Below are positions 10,406 through 19,266 of a stretch of DNA of 64,000 nucleotides, piece after piece. The DNA lies in contig JAWNZC010000467.1 in NCBI GenBank assembly GCA_035771165.1, forward strand, positions 1,921,501 to 1,985,500, read 5' to 3'. Position 1 is the stretch's first letter; each line of letters begins with the position of its first letter. Under the pieces are notes generated by a model. The model saw only the letters and a program-made list of their open reading frames with translations. It was not told where the DNA came from and made no database searches. Source of the DNA: Paragorgia papillata (taxonomy: Eukaryota > Cnidaria > Anthozoa > Scleralcyonacea > Coralliidae). The translations under genes were made by a program, and so were the position numbers.

Positions 10406-11150
10406 GCAAAAAAAGATAGCTAGGCTCCCAATATCACAAAACTCGTAAAATCCAAACGAAAACAGTCAATAACTTTATTATAAAACTACATATATAACTT
10501 TGATCGTAAAACATGTCTTTACAAAGCCTTCAGCTATGTAGATGACAATTTTTAATTGTATTTGCTTGTATTTACCTCCTGTTTTCAAGTAGTAACGGTA
10601 AATTGGCATTTGAGATAAGTTTTACCGCTTTTCCGACTTTCCCGGTAAATTCTTACTACTCTTAAGCCTGCAAAGATTACTTAAGCCTGTACATGGAAAA
10701 GTAAGATGGCGGATCTGGCTGGACATCAGGAACGCGCTATCAAATATATACAGAGAATAGCGATCAGCGGATACGATGCAATGCGATGCGATGGGTTGTA
10801 ACCTAACGTAATGTAATGACATAACACAACACAACACAACACAACACAACACAACACAACACAACACAACACTACACAACACAACACAATCTAAAGTCTC
10901 GGCGTTTTTTAATATTACGTAATGTATTCCATGGTTTGTTCTTTAAGGAATTGTAAACTGTTTGGTCAATTCTTTAGAGCAAATGTTGCGTTTTCCTGCC
11001 AAGTTTTACAAGTAAGTTATGAGTTATGTAAATATTTAACGCAATGAAATAGACGCAAGATAGTTCAAGATACTGTTTACTGTACTGCATGCTTTTTAGT
11101 TTTTCCCCCAAATGCTATTTAAACTTATTATTATAGTAATATGTTCATGT
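10406..11150. repeat. Spacer with (ACACA)n microsatellite
   Basis: Pentamers ACACA/ACAAC run from about 10824 to 10890. The remaining sequence is AT-rich with no gene recognised. AAGATGGCGG occurs at about 10702. Confidence 0.75.
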
Positions 11151-11151
11151 T

Positions 11152-11264
11152 GCTGGCCATAAATATGTTCTTGGCCCTCCTCTGATGCAATTTAAACCCT
11201 CGATTGTGGCTCGGGCTAAAATGAGCCTAAATCGGGCCAAAAACATATTTATGCCCGCGAACAT
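11152..11264. mobile_element. Foldback element
   Basis: GGCCATAAATATGTTCTTGG on the left is repeated in inverted form on the right (CCAAAAACATATTTATG). The arms are about 27 bp around a ~55-bp centre. It looks like a MITE or foldback element and has no coding capacity. Confidence 0.6.
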
Positions 11265-12640
11265 CAACTCTATTGTAATATTAATGTTAATCCTTTTGTG
11301 TGATAAAATGGCTACGAAATGGGTTTGCAAGCCTTGTTTTAAAAAATATCTTCTCTTCGACAATTTAAGTTTAAACATTATCAATTTAGAAAGAAGAAAT
11401 TGCCTTCAAGTCAGAGGTCATCTTAAGACGTCCCATTTTGCAAAATGGGCGGTTCTAAAAATAGAATGGGCAGTTCTAAAATTAAGTATTTACTTATAGT
11501 ACTAAAATTGTCTCATTTACCCCCTTATATATCTATTGTTACACCATTATAAAGCCAGTGTGCATCATATTATCTACTCTAAAACGTACATCATTCAAAG
11601 ATAATAAAATCTTGAAGAAAACCTTGTTTTAAAACTTCTAAAATTTTGCTTAAAGGTGTTGTTAGAAATGTTTTTTTCCGGGGTGCATGCCCCCGATTCT
11701 CCGTCCTCTAAGCACGCGGAATGTTTTAGATTTTTCTTAGGTTGACCATTGGTTTCAGCTAAAAATTCTTTCAGCAAGTGTTTTATGAATCTTGTATTAA
11801 ACAAACTGACACTTTTGAGGGAAGGTATTATGTTGATATTATTACAAATTTTCAAACCTACTAGTTTTGAAATCATTAGATTTTGTTTCATTAAATTTTA
11901 CAATTGTAACTGTGCCATTTTTTCAAGCTTTACAGCCCAGCAAAACTGCAACCTTGGTCTAGGAAAGATGTGTGCGCCAGTAAATCAAGAGTCGAGCCAG
12001 CCACATTTTACTTACTGTTAGCGGCATTCGGAGCGGGAATTATACTCCATCCATTATTACGTACAAGGTCAGCGTTAACACAGAAGTCTGAAGTCTTGAA
12101 CGGACACGAGATCAACACAATGTCTTGAATAAAGACACAAAAATTAGATTATTAAACTATGACAATAATTAAACAAATAATAAATAATAACCCATAATAA
12201 TCAAAGGAATTCCTGAAATAATCAATATCTTGAAAAAGAAATCGTTAAAGTTAATAAACTTCTGACCGCTAATAAAATATTTTCACCACTCAACTAATAA
12301 ATTAAAATAGCTGAGAGCAGTTTAATTTTTAAACAACCGCTGCATGTCGACTGCATGCATGTAATGTTTCTCGATGTGTACTGTTGTTAAACGACACGCA
12401 GTATAAATCTTTTAATGTGTCACTTTCCTTCCGCTAGCCTAGGAGTTCGTCTTAGGCATGCGGCAGTACTCTCATTGTTTCCCAACACATGATGGGCCAA
12501 CTAGTCCATAACGGAGAATAATTTTTGGCGGATAAAAGGATACTCGAATTTTAAGCCATCTTGAAGCAGCAGTCAAGCTCGTATGTCATTCTGTTGACCG
12601 CCGATATGGAAAGAACTAGCAAAGTCGCCGCCCGTGGATA
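11265..12640. other. Long non-coding stretch
   Basis: No gene recognised. A GGGGTGCATGCCCCCG word near 11680-11696 resembles the end of the C/G-ended elements seen at 28.98, 34.0 and 41.56 kb. Open frames here show no domain. Confidence 0.4.
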
Positions 12641-12642
12641 GC

Positions 12643-12964
12643 AATGAGTAATGAGTAATGAGTAATGATTTATTTAACGTCGTAAGCACAGGATGTCGTC
12701 GTCCAATCATCCGAGCCAGAGGCTCATGTTAAAATGCACGACATAAGCTAAGACCTAAGTGTTGATTTTACGGAGGGAGGAAAACCGCAGAAGCCTGCGA
12801 AAAACCCTCGAAGCACAGGAGAGACCAACTAAACTCTACTCACATGAAATTCAAGTTCGAGAACAGGGTTATTCCCAGACGGTCACCCATCCAAGTACTA
12901 ACCCCGTCCAACTGGGCTTAACTACAGCGGTGAGAGGCAGCGCCCTAACAGCACACGCCACCCG
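12643..12964 (-). mobile_element. SINE with 5S-rRNA-derived head, copy 1
   Basis: Read on the minus strand, the head contains GTAGTTAAGCCCAGTTGG and TTAGTACTTGGATGGGTGAC, which match the internal control region of 5S rRNA genes that recruits TFIIIA and Pol III. A body with GGTCTCTCCTGTGCTTCG and GGTTTTCCTCCCTCCG follows. The tail is ACGTTAAATAAATCATTACTC with repeated ATTACTC. The copy at 48041-48371 is nearly identical. This architecture is that of SINE3-type elements. An open frame at 12759-13034 is antisense to it and not a gene. Confidence 0.9.
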
Positions 12965-13773
12965 TGCAACTGACTTCACAGATGAGAAAAAGAGTTGCCA
13001 TTACTGCGGTCCGTGGGAGGTATTCCTAACTTAAACGGTGTTACTATAATCAAGCAAAAGTCGACAATCTGTTCATTGTTAACAGCAAAAAAACTAAATT
13101 TTCCTCCGGAGTAGAAAAGGAAAACTCCAGGTACGTTTGCAAAAAAGTGTCCTTGTAATACAACCGTAACCAGAGAAACGCCCTGCATGGGGAGTGGTCC
13201 GATTGTAAAATGGCTGTTTTTAGTTCTATGCCTGAGTACTCTTTCGTTATAACGTTGGGCAGCTATAAAGATCAGCAAGTCCACTTCAGTAGGTGTTATT
13301 AGCGTTGCTTAATTATCTATTTACAACTTTGCTTTCTTTTGATAACAACATATTCTAGAAATCATGTTGATAACATAGTTTCACTTTTTCCCGCTTTTTG
13401 CCAGAGTTGGAGACAAATATCACATCTGTTAACGTGGCGGAACCGAAGCCAAAGCAGAAATATTTGAGTTCGCACACCTTAAGGGGGTCCCTTGCAAGTC
13501 ATCTATTGTCATCTTAACAGTATCTCCTCTGATTTTGCGAGACAGTCCAAGTTTATCTTTCCCAATCGCCATATTGTATAGGCTTCAATTGGTTTAACAT
13601 TGCTGTATTTGCAACATTTCTAACGGACCTAGCCAACACTTTGTGATAAAACTATACCGAAATTTTGAAGAAATATTTACGTAACGACTGTCAAACTCCT
13701 AACTTGGAAAACTTTCTTTTTGTGCACTTGATATTGTGTAATAATTCAGCCTGCGTACGTTATTGCAGTTGAA

Positions 13774-13775
<2 letters not shown>
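12965..13775. other. Non-coding spacer
   Basis: No gene recognised. The minus-strand frame at 12976-13284 has no domain and overlaps the SINE flank. Confidence 0.5.

Positions 13776-13822
<47 letters not shown>
13776..13822. repeat. 47-base poly-G run
   Basis: An uninterrupted G homopolymer, the longest in the window. It could form quadruplex DNA and may also be a sequencing or assembly length error. Confidence 0.95.
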
Positions 13823-14084
13823 CGGTTCTCAAAGAAAGAGTAATTTAATCTTAATATTTAGTTATAGTACAAGTTGACTGACAGATTTCAATCATAATTG
13901 ACCATTACACGCTAATCAGAAACCCAGTCATAAGCAAATGGGTTTTTTAAAATAACAAACCATCGTGGCAAACGTTATTTTCAATCCGTGGTTCCCGCTA
14001 TACAATGCCGGCATTGCATGAAGTATTTGTAGTATTTCCTTCCTGACCCAAAGTAAACAATTACAAATTAAGACAATGGCTTAC

Positions 14085-14408
14085 CCGATGCGTTATTACA
14101 TAGTACAACTGCAACGTTGTAGTGCGTACAATTGTGTATCCCCCATCCTCGATGACTACAGCTGGCTAAGTACGGTTCACTTCCTGTACAATTAACCTCA
14201 TCCAGCCATATTGTTCCATTGCCATCCAGAACATCACGACTTTGAAGAGCTGCTCTAGCTCCTGGAAAGCCAAGTTGTCGACAAACCACGTTAGCATCAT
14301 TGATCTTCCAGCTGTCATCACAAACCATTCCCCATTTTTCTTCGTAAAATATTTCAACACGACCAAAGCCAGATCTTTTAAATGGTCCATGCAATCGGAT
14401 GAAAGTAC
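14085..14408 (-). CDS. SRCR domain exon 1 (scavenger receptor cysteine-rich)
   Basis: The exon is 324 nt, 108 codons, phase 1-1. It is preceded by acceptor TTTACCGTAG and followed by donor GTAAGC. The domain starts IRLHGPFKRSGFGRVEIFY and keeps WGMVCDD, VVCRQLGF, GTIWLDEVNC, LASCSHRGWG and VVLC. Six cysteines are visible, in the C2, C3, C5-C8 pattern of group A SRCR. SRCR modules are extracellular ligand-binding domains of scavenger and immune-type receptors. One oddity is VAVVLC where the other two copies have DAGV(Q/R)C. It is probably one module of a larger gene read right to left, whose other exons may include 43.2 and 45.7 kb. Confidence 0.9.
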
Positions 14409-14699
14409 CTACGGTAAACATCAATAAATTTGACATGTTTAATTCTGACAATGATGTATTTCAAAAATTATATGTATAATTATAATGTATTTCAATTAAA
14501 TTATAGTAGGTATATACTGAAACATTTACTATGCACTTGTTGTATTTTTCAATGAGCTATTTGGCTACCAATGTTTTTCTAAATGTTACTGGTAATTGGT
14601 TTGGTATATTCGATTTATAATCTATTTAACTTTGCCCATTCGACGGGGAGACCACAACAGGTATGCAATTGCTGTGGGCCCTTGAATATACTAGCTAAG

Positions 14700-14905
14700 A
14701 TTGATTAAGCTAAAATTTATTTTGAGGAGTGAGAAAATGTGCATAACTCAGAGAAAAGTCGTCAAAGTATAGGAGAACCCCAACAACTCTATTCTTCTGC
14801 CACGAGTTCCAAGCCAGGACAGGTGGTCACCGATCCAAGCATAACCTAATCTAATGGGGCTTAACTCCGGTCCTCAGTGGCGAGAGGCAGTGCGCTAATA
14901 GCTTG
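14700..14905 (-). mobile_element. Degenerate 5S-headed SINE, copy 2
   Basis: On the minus strand CACTGCCTCTCGCCACTGAG, GAGTTAAGCCCCATT and GCTTGGATCGGTGACC align to the head of the SINE at 48041. The body is strongly diverged and the ATTACTC tail is lost. An old copy. Confidence 0.75.
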
Positions 14906-15030
14906 AGTATTAAGGCTACGGTACTAAAAGCTACAGTATGGTAATAAAGTGTGGTAGTTAAAATTAGAAGGCCAATCAAATTAACATCAATAAAATTCAC
15001 AAAATTTGACGTACTATTTCAAAAACGATT

Positions 15031-15312
15031 GATCAAACACGCAGAACGAGTTTTTGAAATGGCTTCTCAAATGAAAGACAATGAAGCAATGAGCCACCGT
15101 TGTGGGACTTGCGGATGTTTTGTGATACAATTTTACTCAATCGTATCGTGTTTCTTGTTTAATTAACATAAACGAAACGCTAATGTTTGATGAAGAAACA
15201 TTAGTGTTTGATGCTACAGTGCTTTACCGATATTTCACAGCCCATTCACGTGACGGAATGGAGCTGTCTGATTGAGTAAAATTCTCATGAATTATTAATG
15301 AATTTGAGAATA
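15031..15312 (+). repeat. Dispersed repeat, copy B
   Basis: Matches 8507-8790 in the same orientation, with differences around 15180-15220. The overlapping frame at 14951-15166 is not conserved between copies. Confidence 0.85.
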
Positions 15313-16713
15313 ATATTTGACTTTGTTATAGATGACTAAATTTGACTAAATGACTTTATTATAACAATGTTAGATAATAAGGCGATACAGTTGGTAGGTA
15401 TATAAAATTGGTTGGGATAAAACGCATCCCGAGTACGACTGGTCTAAAGTTAATAAATGAAATGTCCAGCAATGTCATAAAAATCGTTAGAGCAACCATG
15501 CGTTGGTTGTTCTTAAAGGCATATATATGCATGCATGCAGTAAAGGCTGTAATAAATGCCTGCACATTTATGACATAAATTTTGCATGACATATTCAACA
15601 AAACAAAAGCAAATTTAAAAACGAAGCTCTGAAAAAGTTGTAGCTTTCCACCTGAAACAGAAAAAGTTTTAGGTGCCCTTTAGTGAACATGTACATAATT
15701 TTTGAACATATTTTATATATATAATTTTATCTCTCGTTGGCTCATTTTAATGTATATAAAACCTAGCCTAAAGGCTAACGTATAAATTTCAGTTATATCT
15801 ACTATAATATGCACGACAAAATTTATTGTATTCTGCTTTATTGATAGGCGTGCAAATTTTATCGCTTATTAAATACCCTTCATTAATCAGACCGAAATGC
15901 TGCAATTTTATTAGTTTAGAGGAGTGCGATTTATCATTAATCGCACTCTTGCTAGTTGTAATCGAACTCCTATCTCCACCAATCAAAATAAGACTAGATG
16001 ACAGGATTGACCAATCACAGTCCTGCATACAAAGTGTTATTTTTTGGGGATTGTCAAAAAAGATTAAAAATGGAGGATTTTCAATATAAAATGTTTATTT
16101 GTATTATTTTAATATATACGTTTTGGAAAGACGAAAGACGAAAAGACGAAAAACAAAGTGACAACGAGATTGGCATGCCTACGATATTTCTATATTTTAG
16201 TCAGTAAAGATGCAACACTCGATGAAAAATATGTTTCACAAATTTATTTGTGGGTGATTAACACGCTAAATACATATTTAACAGGTTATAGGTATATAAA
16301 ACACGCTATAAAATAGAGACAGACAGCATTAAATTACTCGCGTTTTTGTTTCTTCTCACTTTTTATCAATAACTGCCGGTTTTTACTAACATATAATTAT
16401 ATTAACTCCTCATAAATTAAATTTACTATTAAAAATACTTCTCTCCGTATATAAAGTTTAAAGAATATTTGCGGACCATGGTCTAGGTCTAAAACCCAAA
16501 ACTTGGGCTACCATGAAGTATTGCCGTCGAAAACAAAGAAGGCGAGAGCATGGCCTGATTACAGAAGGGTATATAATTCAAATTGCACATGGGCCTTCTT
16601 TGGCCTGTTAGTGTAATTATAATTATACGAGTAAACGAAGGGAGAATATGGGAATACAAATGGTAAGGCTTGCCTTTCCGTGCTGTAACTCACGTTTAAT
16701 TGCATACGGAACC
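15313..16713. other. Non-coding stretch
   Basis: AT-rich with no gene recognised. A small palindrome lies at 15921-15948 (GAGTGCGATTTA and its inverse). Open frames here overlap each other on both strands without a motif. Confidence 0.45.
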
Positions 16714-17038
16714 CAACCTCGTTCCCAGGCCTTTTTGAAATTAGCAGGGCGGGAAAAGGCCATGGCATTGGCTAGTGGACTCTGCATTATCATTGGTTGA
16801 TTACTTTCCTTAAACGTTCCTCAGGAAACCTAATTATACATAGTTTTGTGGCAGTTATAATCAAATATCTTCAACAGAACCGCCAACGGGAAAAATGAGA
16901 CCGCCCATTACAATGAATGATTCTGCATACTAAATTAAATTGCTAATTTATTACACCCAGTATTTTGGGTGCTGTGTCCAGCCGATGCCAGCCTTTACTC
17001 GCCCTCCCAATTTTAAAAATGCCCTGGGAACGAGGTTG
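16714..17038. mobile_element. MITE, CAACCTCGTTCCCAGG family, copy 1
   Basis: The inverted ends are CAACCTCGTTCCCAGGCC and GGGAACGAGGTTG, with the adjoining TTTTTGAAATT/AATTTTAAAAA also inverted. The interior matches 60630-60975 (TCATTGGTTGATTACTTT, CATAGTTTTGTGGCAGTTAT, CAGCCGATGCCAG). It is non-coding. An ATTGG (inverted CCAAT) lies inside. Confidence 0.88.
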
Positions 17039-17110
17039 CCCGGAACAGTAAAAGAAGAAAAACAAAAGGTATGCTATGCATACATGTATCTGCGCCAAAA
17101 TTAGCCTAAA

Positions 17111-17534
17111 TTAGGGCCTGTTTTGAAGAAGGTAGGGTCACCCTAGCACTTGGGTTACCCTTGCACCAGGGTTATCCTAGCTCCTGTACATTTCTTGTTT
17201 GTTTGTTTTTGTTTCTCGTGTTTACAAGATGCTAGGATAACCTGGGTGCTCGGGTACCCTATCACACCACTAAGGTTACCCTAGTAGCCGGGGTATGTTT
17301 TGTCCTTGTAAATGCGTTTGGTAGGGATATAACTCACCTACCCGGGACAACCTTTACTAGTTCCAGGCTTCTTCTTATTAGCTAGTGCTTGGTATCCACA
17401 TCCAATAAAGTTGACCCAGGCAGCAGGGTGACTCTACCTGTGAAATTTTGCTTGTAAACCCGGGTTAACTTTGATCACTATATAGGTTAACCCGGGTGCT
17501 AGGATAACCCTGCCTCGTTATAAACAGGCCCTAA
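17111..17534. mobile_element. MITE, GGGCCTGTTT family, copy 1
   Basis: Perfect 13-bp inverted ends, TTAGGGCCTGTTT and AAACAGGCCCTAA. The interior is full of GGGTAACC / GGTTACCC words in both orientations. A second copy in opposite orientation lies at 51137-51360. It sits inside the locally duplicated segment and is absent from the matching place at about 46.4 kb, so it inserted after the duplication or was lost there. Confidence 0.88.
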
Positions 17535-18290
17535 AAGACACTCCCAAATTTGATTTCACTCTTTTTATTATTCACCATTGTTCGCATTAATTGAAGCAAA
17601 TTCGGGAAGTGTCAATTAATCCAGTTCAGTTAACGTCATAAGCGAATGAGATGAAAGGTCAATCCCTTCATAATAAAAATATATCGTGGGGCAGTTTGTG
17701 GCTATTTAGATACAACTTTAAACAGCAACCGATTTACTTATAAATAAGCAGTCAATAAGTACATGTGTGTACTGCTAATAAACTTCATTACATTAAAAAT
17801 GTAAAATGATGCTCCGGTTGTAAAATATATACTTGTAAGTTTCCTCCGAAGAGGATTGTTTGTCTGCCGAAGAGGAATGTTTGTCCCTTGAAGAGGGTCC
17901 TTCATAAACACGTGTTGGCCTGAATTGTCTGACTAGATAAATTGCCCAACGAGTTGAAAACCTTTTGTCAACTCTTCAATCATTCTGTATAACGCACAAA
18001 AACTTTGGTGGATCACACTTGCAAGTTTACTATAAGTCATGTTAAAAATACTTGCCAATTGTATCAGCAATATTGTCTTTGTTCGAAAATCTTAGACTAA
18101 GCTTCGAATTCGTACAATGTGGCGACGAAATATTATAAAACACGATCGGGGATTATAGAATACTTGTTTCCATCGTTCAAACTGGCACCTCGTACGTTGA
18201 CGCCTAAAAATTCTGAGCTATGATTGTCCACAATGTTAATTGTCGCGCACACAAACACGATTGTAATATACTGCTGCGAAGTTACAAAAA
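17535..18290 (+). repeat. Local duplication, copy 1
   Basis: TTGAAGCAAATTCGGGAAGT, TTAATCCAGTTCAGTTAACG, GATCACACTTGCAAGTTTAC and the stretch to about 18285 recur in the same order and orientation at 46493-49628. Similarity also continues left of the MITE (CATACATGTATCTG near 17080). The copy at 46-49 kb contains extra insertions. Both copies lie on the same side of an SRCR exon. Confidence 0.82.
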
Positions 18291-18371
18291 GGGGTCACAT
18301 GATCCCCTAGTGAAATACAAATACGCCACCTCCCCCGTGCCTAACCGGCTTTTTTCTTCGGGCTGACTCAC

Positions 18372-18741
18372 GTGTACACGTGTACTTGTGTACTTTTTTG
18401 GCCTTTATTTTTTTTCCCGAATCTAGATGTACATCTCACCATAAATGTCGTGGTACACCATCTCCAGGACAAAAATTTCCGTCGGACGAACCGGATAACC
18501 GAGGTCAACGACACGATCGACACAGGCGAAGGCGGGAAAATTACCCTGACTCTAACTTAACGAGGACACGTTGACTAAAATTCTCGAGGGTGTCAATGTT
18601 ATGAAGAAACAGTTTGTGGCCTCATGGACCACTTGTGTAACCGACATTCAGTCCAAAATAAATGAAATCTCGGGCACAACGTCCCACTATTCTGGCGAAT
18701 TCGACTATGATCAACCCGAACTCGCCGAAGGAATTCTATAA
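18372..18741 (+). pseudogene. Unrecognised decayed coding fragment
   Basis: Two short frames follow each other in different phase. One at 18372-18560 includes VHLTINVVVHHLQDKNFRRT. One at 18568-18741 of 57 codons includes EGVNVMKKQFVASWTTCV and ELAEGIL. The composition is protein-like (amphipathic, few low-complexity runs), but no family is recognised. It is likely a broken transposon or retroelement ORF. Confidence 0.3.
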
Positions 18742-19266
18742 TTTTTCTATCAACAATCCTGCCATTGAGGCACCTTTAGCTGGCTCTTTCCATCTTTAGA
18801 CGGCGTTGAGCCGACAAATATGAACAAAAACGCTAACACGAGCATTGCTTAACAAGGAATTTCCTGTTAGTTCTTTGATCTTAACGCTGGGTAATAGAAC
18901 GAATTGAGTCGTGCTATTAATGCCAAAACATACTCGTGATTAACAAATCAACCTTCCGCATCGCGGTCGGTCGATTTTGTAATCACTCATATGACTTTGG
19001 CATTACTAGCACTCCTCGTCCTTCTATTACGCCATTAATTGCACTCTGGAGAGTGCAAATTACTATTACCATGGTAACAGAGGTAAAATTCAAAATGACG
19101 GTCTATTTTGAATTATAACATAGATGTAATACAACGGCGTTTCTGATTGGCTGCCGTGCGTACTCCATAACTCGATGGAGCACGGCAATTTCAAGCGCGG
19201 GAAAACGTTTTGAAACCAAAATTTTCAAGAAAATGTTTTTAAAATTTCAAACCTACTTCTTAAAAA
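18742..19266. promoter_or_regulatory. Upstream region of the Crypton-like gene
   Basis: No gene. A small palindrome (AATTGCACTCTGGAGAGTGCAAATT, about 19034-19058, broken into two arms by GG) and an ACGGCAATTTCAAGCGCGGG stretch precede the start codon at 19267. A promoter is expected here, but no TATA box is clear. Confidence 0.35.

Noticed and set aside
10622..10882. 86-codon frame with VLCCVVLCC repeats
   Set aside because: Antisense of the (ACACA)n microsatellite.
12759..13034. 91-codon open frame (and its twin at 48028-48246)
   Set aside because: Both are antisense or in-frame readings of the 5S-headed SINE. The identical peptide at two sites reflects the repeat.
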